A DNA stretch of 10,117 nt, from the NCBI GenBank assembly GCA_027083015.1, contig JALWQS010000157.1, positions 440-10,556 of the forward strand. The letters are read 5' to 3'. Position numbers and translations under genes: made by a program. The notes under the pieces were generated by a model, which was not told where the DNA came from, searched no databases, and was given only the letters and a program-made list of their open reading frames with translations. Below, one piece after another: positions 1 through 5,379 of this stretch. The stretch's first letter is position 1, and the number at the start of each line of letters is the position of its first letter. The stretch is from Candidatus Woesearchaeota archaeon (lineage in GTDB: Archaea > Nanobdellota > Nanobdellia > Woesearchaeales > UBA11576).

Positions 1-2
1 TC

Positions 3-155
3 CATGCATACACCTTCGAGTGGAATGACAAAACAGAACTTTGGAAATGCTGGGAAGAAGAACAGTTAAAAAGATGCATCAAGGATTCATACAAAGACTT
101 TCACAGAATGTATTTCAGAAGACAAAAATCCCTGCCAGAACCCAGAAAAAGATAA
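3..155 (+). CDS. C-terminal end of an unrecognised protein (5' end outside window)
   Basis: An open plus-strand frame runs from the window edge to a TAA at 153-155 and encodes about 50 residues. The reading looks like real protein: aromatic and charged, with three tryptophans in the first half (FEWNDKTELWKCWEEEQ) and a basic tail ending PEPRKR. It contains no internal stop, whereas the other two plus frames close within this stretch. It faces the glycosylase gene convergently, with 26 bases between the two stops. I do not recognise a family from this fragment and assign no function. Confidence 0.5.
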   Translation, partial: HAYTFEWNDKTELWKCWEEEQLKRCIKDSYKDFHRMYFRRQKSLPEPRKR

Positions 156-181
156 AGATCTGGTAAATTCGGCCTACTAGT

Positions 182-808
182 TCATTTTAAGACCTTGCCA
201 GTCTCAAGATACCATAAGAAAAGATCAAGTTCGGCCATGTTAAGACCTGCCCTCCTGCCGATCTCCTGAAGCTTCTTCTCAATCTCAAGATACCGCTTAG
301 GAGTCATAGTCTTAGGACGTTCAATAAGACCATTATCCGCAAGAATATCCACGATATGAAAATCAATTATGGCAAGATCAGTAAAACCGATATTTCTCAG
401 GAAATGAGAGGCTTCCTTAAAACCCAAACCTTTGATTGAAGAATTGATCCAGTTCCTCAATTCCAGGGCATCATCAACAGACGCTAATTTTTCTTTTAAC
501 AAAGGAAACTTCTTCCTGGCCTCAACGATGTAATGTGCACGCACATTAGGAAAACGGTAACCTTCTTCCTTCAATCTTTTGACAAGACCCTGTCTGGAAA
601 TGACAGGAAAATCATGATAAAGCTTTTTCTGAAGACGGATACCCCGTTCAGCATTAAAATTAGCAGTCAGGATACAAAAACAAAGCTCACTAAACAAAGC
701 CTTATCACGACGAGCCCGCATACGACGGAACTCATCTATACGCTTATCAACAAGAGTACGGATAGGCCCTTGCTTTAAATTCTCAATCCTGGAAATTATC
801 TCTTTCAT
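182..808 (-). CDS. ogg: Ogg2-type N-glycosylase/DNA lyase (8-oxoguanine repair)
   Basis: The predicted protein is a base-excision repair enzyme that removes 8-oxoguanine from DNA and nicks the abasic site. With the start at 808 it has 208 residues, about the length of the archaeal Ogg2 family. A helix-hairpin-helix with the catalytic lysine is visible (KGLGFKEASHFLRNIG, K131), followed by the conserved aspartate in IIDFHIVD (D149). The chain ends LDLFLWYLETGKVLK; a C-terminal lysine is typical of Ogg2 and is thought to contact the damaged base. A longer frame reaches 850, but the ATG at 808 is preferred because the protein family starts here and a TATA-like box lies about 29 bases upstream, fitting a leaderless mRNA. 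It is transcribed away from the hydrolase gene behind its own promoter. Confidence 0.9.
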   Translation of the reverse strand: MKEIISRIENLKQGPIRTLVDKRIDEFRRMRARRDKALFSELCFCILTANFNAERGIRLQKKLYHDFPVISRQGLVKRLKEEGYRFPNVRAHYIVEARKKFPLLKEKLASVDDALELRNWINSSIKGLGFKEASHFLRNIGFTDLAIIDFHIVDILADNGLIERPKTMTPKRYLEIEKKLQEIGRRAGLNMAELDLFLWYLETGKVLK

Positions 809-831
809 AACATAATAAATGAAGTCAGCAG

Positions 832-843
832 AGTATATAAAAG
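832..843 (-). promoter_or_regulatory. TATA-like box of the ogg gene
   Basis: Read on the minus strand the site is CTTTTATATACT. Its centre is about 29 bases before the ATG at 808 and there is no ribosome binding site between them, so the transcript probably starts at or within a few bases of the start codon. Confidence 0.55.
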
Positions 844-847
844 TTAT

Positions 848-856
848 CAAAAAAAG
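848..856 (-). terminator. Oligo-T terminator candidate after the hydrolase gene
   Basis: On the minus strand a run of seven T lies about 8 bases beyond the hydrolase TGA at 864. Archaeal RNA polymerase commonly terminates at oligo-T without a hairpin. The run directly precedes the ogg TATA box, which supports separate transcription units. Confidence 0.4.
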
Positions 857-863
857 AAACAGC

Positions 864-1580
864 TCATTTCAGGGGATGCATAAAATCGTAATCAAAAACA
901 ACAGTCTTAGAACGCTGTTCAGGAGTCAAAGTTTTCAAGAAATTATCAAAATAAGAACTGTTCTCCAATAAAGGATGAACAAGGATGGTCGGAAAATCAG
1001 AGCTTATGACCCTCCTTACCAAAGAAGAAGTAGTGTCACAGAAAAAAGACTCGCAATGGCCTTCACCGACCCTAATCTCGGTTATGGGCGTAATGTTAGG
1101 AGGGTGCTTCAAAGACATAGAAGGGGCAGCCACAAACTCATCCTCTGTAGATATCACATTATAGATCATAGCTCCTGATTCAGCCAACAAGTAAAGCCTC
1201 CGACGGATCTTAGCGACCATATCAAGAGTGAAATCAGTATCAGGATAAAGCTCGTCGAGAACAGGAGTCCTGATACCAAAAAGATACATCACATTGCCAA
1301 GATAAGCCCTGCGGGTACCATGAAAAGGAGCAGTAACAGTGACGAGTGAAGATATATCCGAAGGATGACCCAATGCAAAATCCATAGCTAGAACACCACC
1401 ATAACTATGACCTACAAGATTGACCTTGTCAGAAACGTATCGGTCCTTTGTTTCCTCAACAACCTTATCCAAAGATCTGTAATCATGATAAACAGACCTG
1501 ACCTGAGAAACAGTCTGCAGGAAAGAAGGACCAAGCGTCACCCAACGCTTCAATTCCCTAAGAGCAACAGAAGGCCTCAT
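864..1580 (-). CDS. Alpha/beta-hydrolase, lipase/acyl-hydrolase-like, N-terminally short
   Basis: The 238-residue product carries the nucleophile elbow GHSYGG (S59) with the downstream strand TVTAPFHGTRR, typical of lipase-like hydrolases. Candidate catalytic acid and base are D147 in STEDEF and H175 in GEGHCESFF, in the expected order. Substrate is unknown. The family normally has a first beta strand and an HG oxyanion motif about 50-60 residues before the nucleophile; here the ATG-initiated protein starts after that point. The reading frame continues upstream of the ATG at 1580 with hydrolase-like sequence but is broken by a TGA (see the next entry). The gene may therefore be 5'-decayed, use a non-standard start, or carry a sequencing error. 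The 3' end (HPLK then TGA) is intact. A putative terminator separates it from the upstream small gene. Confidence 0.8.
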   Translation of the reverse strand: MRPSVALRELKRWVTLGPSFLQTVSQVRSVYHDYRSLDKVVEETKDRYVSDKVNLVGHSYGGVLAMDFALGHPSDISSLVTVTAPFHGTRRAYLGNVMYLFGIRTPVLDELYPDTDFTLDMVAKIRRRLYLLAESGAMIYNVISTEDEFVAAPSMSLKHPPNITPITEIRVGEGHCESFFCDTTSSLVRRVISSDFPTILVHPLLENSSYFDNFLKTLTPEQRSKTVVFDYDFMHPLK

Positions 1581-1640
1581 AGATTCCAGTAAGCAGGTAT
1601 CAAATAAAAACCTGTGGGTTCACTTTAAAAAGAGGATCAT
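1581..1640 (-). other. Possible lost N-terminus of the hydrolase, interrupted by TGA
   Basis: Directly upstream and in frame with the hydrolase ATG, the minus strand reads MILFLK, a TGA at 1620-1622, then THRFLFDTCLLES. This resembles the missing hydrolase start: a hydrophobic strand followed by H-G-F-L, here H-R-F-L (AGG in place of GGG). The alternative is that it is plain leader: TTTTTATTT at 1603-1611 lies about 26 bases before the ATG at 1580 and could be a TATA box for a leaderless mRNA. Both readings are possible. TGA acts as a normal stop in other genes of this window. Confidence 0.4.
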
Positions 1641-1678
1641 AAAAAACAGATGGCTTAGACCGTCTATCTTAAAGACGG
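1641..1678 (-). terminator. Hairpin plus T-run between the CxxC protein gene and the hydrolase
   Basis: On the minus strand CCGTCT and AGACGG (1660-1678) form a 6-bp stem with a 7-base loop, followed about 13 bases later by six T (1641-1646). It sits immediately after the stop of the small CxxC gene at 1680, so it probably ends the trxB-like operon. The sequence TTTAAGATAG occurs twice here, once across the stop codon and once within the hairpin, suggesting a small duplication. Confidence 0.45.
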
Positions 1679-1679
1679 G

Positions 1680-1931
1680 CTATCTTAAAGTAAAGGTGAC
1701 AAAAGCACCATCCTCTTTTTCTTTTATCCTGGATATCTTCGTATCCACACCTTTACGCTGAAGCATAAGTCTCAACTCCTCAAAATAATCGTAAAAGCCG
1801 CAGGTCTTACAATAAGTGCCTGAAAAATCAATACGAAAAGACCTCTTAAAGACCCTGACTAAAGAAGCGTTGGATTCAGAGCGATACTTATTGTATTCCT
1901 TAATGACGGCAGATATCTTCTTAAGGTTCAT
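1680..1931 (-). CDS. Small conserved-looking CxxC protein, unknown function
   Basis: The start at 1931 gives 83 residues beginning MNLKKISAVIKEY. It lies 7 bases beyond the stop of the reductase gene, so the two genes are very likely cotranscribed. A longer frame to 1961 would overlap the reductase and is less likely. The protein has a basic N-terminal helix, a strand FRIDFSGTY, then a CKTC motif (C41, C44) followed by GFYDYFEELRLMLQRKGV and a C-terminal beta strand. I do not recognise the family. The CxxC could bind metal or be redox active; coupling to a disulfide reductase makes the second idea attractive, but this is inference from neighbourhood only. Confidence 0.7.
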   Translation of the reverse strand: MNLKKISAVIKEYNKYRSESNASLVRVFKRSFRIDFSGTYCKTCGFYDYFEELRLMLQRKGVDTKISRIKEKEDGAFVTFTLR

Positions 1932-1938
1932 CTTCAGT

Positions 1939-2847
1939 TCACTGCTGCTTCTTATTAGCAAGGTAACGCGCCGCCTTCAACAAACACATACAACCCTGAC
2001 CCGCAGCGATGATATACTGAAACTCATGACCAGCAGCGCAATCGCCACCTGCAAAAATTCCCGGAATACTGGTATGGCCCTGACAATCTACAAGAATATG
2101 ACCCTGAGGATCAAGATCCAGAAGACCTTCAACGAGCTGAGTATTAGGAACACGACCAATCTCAATAATAACCCCCCGCACATCAAGATCTCTCTGCTCA
2201 CCAGACTGCTCAACCCTTAAACCAGAAACAAAATTATCTCCCAAAATCTCCTTTGTATCGGTATTGTAAAGGATCTCAAGATTCTCAACTTTCTTAACAT
2301 TATCAATAAGGTATTCATGACCGTTGAGCTTATCAGTATTGACGATAAGGTATATCTTCTTAGCGATCTTAGCCATAAAATCAACCGCTTCAAGAGCAGA
2401 ATTACCCCCTCCGATTATAGCAACATCCTGACCCTGAAAAATAGGACCATCGCAAACACTGCAATAAGTGACACCTTTCTTGTCAAGCCTGTCCTCTCCA
2501 GGAACACTCAACCTACGAGCACGCGCACCGGTGGCCAGAATAACAGTCTGAGTTTCGTACTCACCCTTATCAGTAAGAACCTTAAAATGATCATCAATCT
2601 TCTTAATTTTCTGAGCAGTCTCCCTCTTCATCTCAATACCGTTGAACTTCAACTGTTCCTGCATCTTCTGAAAAAACTCAACACCAGTAGTCTTTACGAT
2701 ACCAGGATAATTAAGAACCTCGCCAGAAACCATAAACTGCCCTCCAGGTTCAGAAGCAAGAAGAAGAAAATCCATCTTTTTCCTGGAAGCATAGATAGCA
2801 GCAGTCATACCAGCAATACCTCCACCGATAATGATAGTCTCAAACAT
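1939..2847 (-). CDS. trxB: Thioredoxin-reductase-like flavoprotein, AhpF-like nucleotide site
   Basis: This 302-residue protein is an FAD-dependent disulfide reductase that should pass electrons to thioredoxin- or glutaredoxin-like partners in the cytoplasm. Visible parts: N-terminal FAD site GGGIAG (8-13), ATGAR, the redox disulfide CSVC (C129, C132), the nucleotide-binding motif GGGNSA (147-152), and the C-terminal FAD site GIFAGGDCAAG. Full length is normal for the low-molecular-weight class. The NADPH-specific HRRxxxR motif is absent: after the second glycine-rich site it reads IYLIVNTDKLNGHE, then NLEILYNTDTKEI, more like the AhpF subfamily. It may therefore prefer NADH or another donor. 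A strong ribosome binding site (AAAGGAGGTT) fixes the start. The divergent neighbour encodes a ferredoxin, and a small CxxC gene follows in the same operon. Confidence 0.92.
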   Translation of the reverse strand: MFETIIIGGGIAGMTAAIYASRKKMDFLLLASEPGGQFMVSGEVLNYPGIVKTTGVEFFQKMQEQLKFNGIEMKRETAQKIKKIDDHFKVLTDKGEYETQTVILATGARARRLSVPGEDRLDKKGVTYCSVCDGPIFQGQDVAIIGGGNSALEAVDFMAKIAKKIYLIVNTDKLNGHEYLIDNVKKVENLEILYNTDTKEILGDNFVSGLRVEQSGEQRDLDVRGVIIEIGRVPNTQLVEGLLDLDPQGHILVDCQGHTSIPGIFAGGDCAAGHEFQYIIAAGQGCMCLLKAARYLANKKQQ

Positions 2848-2853
2848 AATTAA

Positions 2854-2863
2854 AACCTCCTTT
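2854..2863 (-). promoter_or_regulatory. Ribosome binding site of the trxB-like gene
   Basis: On the minus strand AAAGGAGGTT lies 6 bases before the ATG at 2847. It is a near-perfect Shine-Dalgarno site, in contrast to the leaderless genes elsewhere in the window. Confidence 0.8.
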
Positions 2864-2899
2864 GATTTGATTCCAGATCAAAACACGAGAATCAAGGTT

Positions 2900-2911
2900 C
2901 TTTATAATACT
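2900..2911 (-). promoter_or_regulatory. TATA-like box of the trxB-like operon
   Basis: The minus strand reads AGTATTATAAAG here. Transcription would start near 2880, giving a leader of about 33 bases that contains the ribosome binding site. Confidence 0.4.
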
Positions 2912-3013
2912 TATGAAGTCAGTCCATAATATTTGTAAAAGTCAGCAGCATAAAGATAAAACATAAAGACTGTAAAGATAATTCAAAGAATAGAAATATC
3001 CTGAAAAACAAAA

Positions 3014-3023
3014 GTTTTATATG
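3014..3023 (+). promoter_or_regulatory. TATA-like box of the ferredoxin gene
   Basis: GTTTTATATG, preceded by an A-rich stretch that could serve as a BRE. A start about 26 bases downstream would fall at about 3045, where the 14-bp repeat array begins. Confidence 0.45.
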
Positions 3024-3044
3024 AATCAAACAAAAAGAGACCTA

Positions 3045-3129
3045 TGATCAATCAAAGGTGATCAATTAAAAATGATTAATCAAATATGATTAATCAGCTA
3101 AGATCAATCAACCACGATCAAATGAGGTG
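3045..3129 (+). repeat. Array of six 14-bp direct repeats in the ferredoxin leader
   Basis: GAT begins at 3046, 3060, 3074, 3088, 3102 and 3116, an exact 14-base period. The shared core is GATYAATYA; copies 3 and 4 contain the perfect palindrome TGATTAATCA (3073-3082 and 3087-3096), and copies 1, 2 and 5 differ from it by one or two bases. The sixth copy is degenerate and runs into the ferredoxin ribosome binding site GAGGTG (3124-3129). The array probably lies downstream of the promoter, so it could act as multiple operators blocking elongation, or as repeated elements in the mRNA leader. A two-codon frame ATG-AGG-TGA (3122-3130) sits inside the last unit. Confidence 0.85.
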
Positions 3130-3134
3130 AGCAA

Positions 3135-3335
3135 ATGGCAAAATATAAGATAACACAAGATCACGATACATGTATCGGATGCGGAGCGTGCGTAGCATCA
3201 TGCCCAGACAACTGGGAATTAGGAGATGACGGAAAAGCCAGTCCAAAACAGACAGAAGTCGATGATATAGGATGCAACCAAGCAGCAGCAGATGGTTGTC
3301 CAGTAAACTGTATCAAAATAGAAGAAAACGCATAA
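3135..3335 (+). CDS. Ferredoxin, single [4Fe-4S] cluster, Pyrococcus-like
   Basis: This small soluble electron carrier has 66 residues, the length of archaeal one-cluster ferredoxins. The cluster ligands are C13, C16 and C19 of CIGCGAC plus the remote C55 of CPVNC. C23 (in CVASCP) and C47 occupy the positions of the extra disulfide found in Pyrococcus furiosus ferredoxin. All four canonical ligand positions are cysteine, unlike the P. furiosus protein where one is aspartate. C59 is an additional cysteine of unknown role. The protein is acidic, as usual. GAGGTG five bases before the ATG supports the start. It is divergent from the flavoprotein reductase gene and could donate electrons to it or to the radical and reductase enzymes nearby, such as QueH; no partner is proven. 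Confidence 0.93.
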   Translation: MAKYKITQDHDTCIGCGACVASCPDNWELGDDGKASPKQTEVDDIGCNQAAADGCPVNCIKIEENA

Positions 3336-3369
3336 GATACAACAAAAAATATCTAAAAAATTTTAATGA

Positions 3370-3390
3370 TTTTTTTCGCTTTCTCTTTTT
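3370..3390 (+). terminator. Oligo-T terminator after the ferredoxin gene
   Basis: Seven T at 3370-3376 and five T at 3386-3390 in a pyrimidine-rich stretch, about 35 bases after the stop codon and before the convergent PfpI-like gene. No hairpin is needed for termination by archaeal RNA polymerase. Confidence 0.5.
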
Positions 3391-3403
3391 ACCAACAAAA
3401 GTC

Positions 3404-4021
3404 TCATGTCTGAGCAGTCAGAAGCCTTATGAATTCTGTGCCGAACTTAGTCGCAAAAGCAGGACCTGACGCGGTAATTATGTTACCATCAACAACAACA
3501 CCCTCACCAGTGTAATCAGCACCCTGATCTTTCAGGTTCTCAGCTTCAGAAGCGAAACAAGTAGCTTTTTTGCCCTTAAGGACGCCCGCATCAGCAAGGA
3601 TAGAAGGAGCAAGGCAAAGAGCACCAAGAACATCATCCGAACCTGCAGCTTCACGAGCAATCCTCAAAGCATCAGGATCATCCTTGTAGACGACAGAACC
3701 AGAACCACCCACAAAGATAACGCCGTCGTAATCATCAGTATCAACATCTGAAATATCAATATCCACATCAACAGAACCGCCTTTCATACCATGAGCTGTC
3801 TGAACACCTTTAGAAGCGACAATAACATCAGCACCTGCTCTTTTCAGCAGATTCATAGGCTCAAAAAGTTCCTCATCACGAAAATTCTCAGGAGCAACGA
3901 TCATGACAACCTTCTTATCGGAAAGGCTGGTCTGGACAAGCTCGGTCTTTTCACTCCTGATAACACAACCAGAAAGCAAAGGAACAAACAACAATACCAA
4001 CAAAAGATAAGCAAATCTCAT
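3404..4021 (-). CDS. DJ-1/PfpI-family protein with lipoprotein signal
   Basis: The 205-residue product joins an N-terminal signal (MRFAYLLLVLLFVPLLSGC, lipobox LSGC, lipidated C19) to a DJ-1/PfpI domain. The domain starts KKVVMIVAPENFRDEEL with the conserved acidic residue (E50/E51), continues VIFVGGSGS, and has the nucleophile cysteine C136 in GALCLAPSILA. This superfamily includes deglycase/protease-like and chaperone members, so activity is not settled; location outside the membrane is predicted. A TTG at 4036 would extend the frame, but the ATG at 4021 has GGAGGT at the right spacing. It follows the VIT1-like gene by about 70 bases on the same strand and could share its transcript. A membrane-anchored PfpI protein is less common than the cytosolic form. 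Confidence 0.88.
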   Translation of the reverse strand: MRFAYLLLVLLFVPLLSGCVIRSEKTELVQTSLSDKKVVMIVAPENFRDEELFEPMNLLKRAGADVIVASKGVQTAHGMKGGSVDVDIDISDVDTDDYDGVIFVGGSGSVVYKDDPDALRIAREAAGSDDVLGALCLAPSILADAGVLKGKKATCFASEAENLKDQGADYTGEGVVVDGNIITASGPAFATKFGTEFIRLLTAQT

Positions 4022-4028
4022 ATTAAAA

Positions 4029-4034
4029 ACCTCC
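4029..4034 (-). promoter_or_regulatory. Ribosome binding site deciding the PfpI-like start
   Basis: GGAGGT on the minus strand lies 7 bases before the ATG at 4021 and overlaps the alternative TTG frame, so the ATG is the better start. Confidence 0.75.
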
Positions 4035-4092
4035 AAATATCAGTCCCAAGAACCACTTATCGGGTATCATTAAGGACATTATCTAAACAGAC

Positions 4093-4674
4093 TCATAAAA
4101 TATTGAAAAAAGCAAGCACAAGGAACACACAACCGATAACAATACCTGCAAAAAGCATGATCAATCCATGTTTAACCATACTTTCACGAGCGATACGACC
4201 CGCAAAAGCACCGAGAGCAAAAAGCACAACACCGATCAGGAGCAATGAAGAATAATAAGCAACCCTCATAGAGATAAATCTTAAAGCAGCAAGAAAGAAA
4301 GGAAAAATAACAACTAAAGAAACAAGCAGAGGACTAAAGCCATCAACAAAACCGATAATCCAGGCCATTCCCTCCCTGGCTTTACTGAAAGAAGTATCAC
4401 TGAGATCTTTCAGCATATGCGACTCAATCTCACGGATAGAACGCTTAACCTCTGCATGTTCAGCAGAATAAGCACCCCAAAGCCCTGAGATGAACATAGC
4501 GATAGCAGCACCAATAGTAGGTATTATCACAGAGCGGGGATCTGAGATTTGAGCAAAAAACTCAGCAAAAATAATGCCCAGTACAGTCAAAGCTCCATCA
4601 AAAGAATTGATAAGAACATACCTTCTGACAATCTCATGTTCAACAAGTATCCTATAATAATTTTTTGACATCAT
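4093..4674 (-). CDS. VIT1/CCC1-like integral membrane protein (putative metal transporter)
   Basis: The 193-residue protein has about five hydrophobic segments (roughly 20-42, 48-70, 103-130, 137-160 and 168-190), the number seen in the VIT1/CCC1 family, which moves ferrous iron or manganese out of the cytoplasm. Segment 1 carries NSFDGALTVLGI, like the family's GxxDGLxT motif, with D26 in the membrane. Between segments 2 and 3 is a soluble helix rich in E and H (AEHAEVKRSIREIESHM), where the plant protein binds metal. The metal is not known here. Two ATG codons in tandem (4674, 4671) could both serve; no clear ribosome binding site is seen. The DUF211 gene ends 22 bases upstream, so the pair is likely an operon. 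Confidence 0.82.
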   Translation of the reverse strand: MMSKNYYRILVEHEIVRRYVLINSFDGALTVLGIIFAEFFAQISDPRSVIIPTIGAAIAMFISGLWGAYSAEHAEVKRSIREIESHMLKDLSDTSFSKAREGMAWIIGFVDGFSPLLVSLVVIFPFFLAALRFISMRVAYYSSLLLIGVVLFALGAFAGRIARESMVKHGLIMLFAGIVIGCVFLVLAFFNIL

Positions 4675-4696
4675 CTTTCAAAAAATCAGGAGCGCT

Positions 4697-5023
4697 TCAG
4701 AGCACATGTTCATGATGAAGCTCATACTCATGAAGCTTAAGCTTCTCAGATGACTGTCCAATAACAACCCTGTCAACAGAGTGAACACTAGCTCCAAAAT
4801 CCTCAATAGCTGATTTAAGCTTCTCAAAATGAAGATCACGACCCTCAACAACAGCCTTTACAGACTCAGTCTTCTCATCAACTGCGTAAACAGAAACCTC
4901 AGCATTCAGGACCCCATTAGTCTCACTGATAACACGAGAAAACTCAACAATATTGGGAGTGTGAGGCTTGAGGATATCAAGAACCAACAACTTAATCTTA
5001 GGAGACTTATTGCCTTTAACCAT
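4697..5023 (-). CDS. DUF211 family protein
   Basis: The 108-residue product matches the archaeal DUF211 family: KIKLLVLDILKPHTPNIVEFSRVIS, GVLNAEVSVYAVDEKTESVKAVVEG, then the closing FGASVHSVDRVVIGQ. The fold is a small ferredoxin-like alpha/beta domain; the cellular role is not established. The chain ends in a histidine-rich tail, LHEYELHHEHVL, which most family members I recall lack and which could bind metal. The ATG at 5023 is chosen because AAGAGGTG precedes it and the family sequence begins there; a frame opening at 5062 is less likely. Lying directly before a VIT1-like transporter gene, it may be a regulator or metal-binding partner of that protein, which is inference from order only. 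Confidence 0.88.
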   Translation of the reverse strand: MVKGNKSPKIKLLVLDILKPHTPNIVEFSRVISETNGVLNAEVSVYAVDEKTESVKAVVEGRDLHFEKLKSAIEDFGASVHSVDRVVIGQSSEKLKLHEYELHHEHVL

Positions 5024-5028
5024 GGGAA

Positions 5029-5036
5029 CACCTCTT
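5029..5036 (-). promoter_or_regulatory. Ribosome binding site of the DUF211 gene
   Basis: AAGAGGTG on the minus strand, five bases before the ATG at 5023. It argues against the longer frame from 5062. Confidence 0.65.
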
Positions 5037-5102
5037 TCATCAACATAAATGATGAGATACAAACAACGAAATATGAACCGTAATAGGAATGAATAGAGCC
5101 CA

Positions 5103-5113
5103 TATTTTTAAAG
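5103..5113 (-). promoter_or_regulatory. TATA-like box of the DUF211-VIT1 operon
   Basis: On the minus strand CTTTAAAAATA. Transcription would begin near 5080, giving a leader of about 60 bases before the ATG at 5023. Confidence 0.45.
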
Positions 5114-5224
5114 GTTACTGAGAAATGTACGAAAGAACCCAAAAAGTCATCCAAGAATCAAAAGAAAAACAAGAAGATAAAAGATAAAAGAAAAAGACAA
5201 CAGCAGACCAGGCAAACAGATACA

Positions 5225-5272
5225 CAGAAATTACCTTACTCCAACCTTCAGGTTGGAGATCTGTAATTTCTG
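5225..5272 (+). repeat. Stem-loop 1 of a tandem structured element
   Basis: A 10-bp perfect outer stem (CAGAAATTAC at 5225-5234 with GTAATTTCTG at 5263-5272) encloses a symmetric 4x4 internal loop and an 8-bp perfect inner stem (CTCCAACC, 5239-5246; GGTTGGAG, 5251-5258) closed by the loop TTCA. No reading frame accounts for it. It lies in the gene-free stretch 5063-5379; apart from this element, its partner and the promoters described separately, I see nothing else in that stretch beyond A-rich sequence at 5150-5210. Confidence 0.85.
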
Positions 5273-5275
5273 GTC

Positions 5276-5319
5276 GACCTCCTAAATGATGCCCTAACCT
5301 TTAGGTTGGGGAGGAGGTC
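5276..5319 (+). repeat. Stem-loop 2, related in sequence to stem-loop 1
   Basis: The outer stem GACCTCCT (5276-5283) with AGGAGGTC (5312-5319) is perfect over 8 bp. The inner 8-bp stem CCCTAACC (5292-5299) with GGTTGGGG (5304-5311) has one G-U pair and loop TTTA. An 8-base bulge AAATGATG sits only on the 5' side. The inner hairpins of the two elements are clearly related (CCAACC-TTCA-GGTTGG and CTAACC-TTTA-GGTTGG). Possible natures: a small structured RNA, a leader of queH, or a remnant of a hairpin-ended transposon of the IS200/IS605 kind. The sequence alone does not decide. Confidence 0.85.
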
Positions 5320-5345
5320 ATATTGTTTACGATGTCGACAAACAA

Positions 5346-5377
5346 AATCCTTAAATAATCCCAAGGATTCTTTTTTT
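5346..5377 (+). promoter_or_regulatory. Terminator-like hairpin overlapping the queH promoter
   Basis: AATCCTT (5346-5352) and AAGGATT (5363-5369) form a 7-bp stem followed by seven T (5371-5377), the shape of an intrinsic terminator, ending two bases before the queH ATG. The loop holds CTTAAATAAT (5350-5359), a TATA-like box centred 26 bases before that ATG, and there is no ribosome binding site. So the same bases could end an upstream RNA made from the stem-loop region and start a leaderless queH mRNA, or act as an attenuator if queH is read from further upstream. Confidence 0.6.
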
Positions 5378-5379
5378 CA

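Noticed and set aside
1620..1622. TGA as selenocysteine or a reassigned codon
   Set aside because: Other genes in the window end in TGA, the supposed residue would not fall at a catalytic position, and no SECIS-like structure is apparent nearby.
1816..2853. Plus-strand open frames opposite the CxxC and reductase genes
   Set aside because: Low-complexity sequences with S, T, N and L and no motif; the opposite strand encodes a clear FAD reductase. Their openness comes from the A-rich plus strand.
3045..3129. CRISPR array
   Set aside because: Units are 14 bases and contiguous, with no unique spacers, and no cas-like gene is near. It is a tandem repeat.
5063..5154. Minus-strand frame overlapping the start of the DUF211 gene
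   Set aside because: It overlaps the DUF211 gene in another frame and has no recognisable domain, whereas DUF211 has a ribosome binding site and a full family match.
5276..5319. Box C/D small RNA, because of AAATGATG
   Set aside because: The C-box match is imperfect and I found no paired D box (CTGA) at a suitable distance.
5225..5377. Known preQ1 riboswitch upstream of queH
   Set aside because: The stem-loops do not show the preQ1-I arrangement (short hairpin with an A-rich tail forming a pseudoknot) or anything I recognise of types II and III. Listed only as an unexplained structured element.
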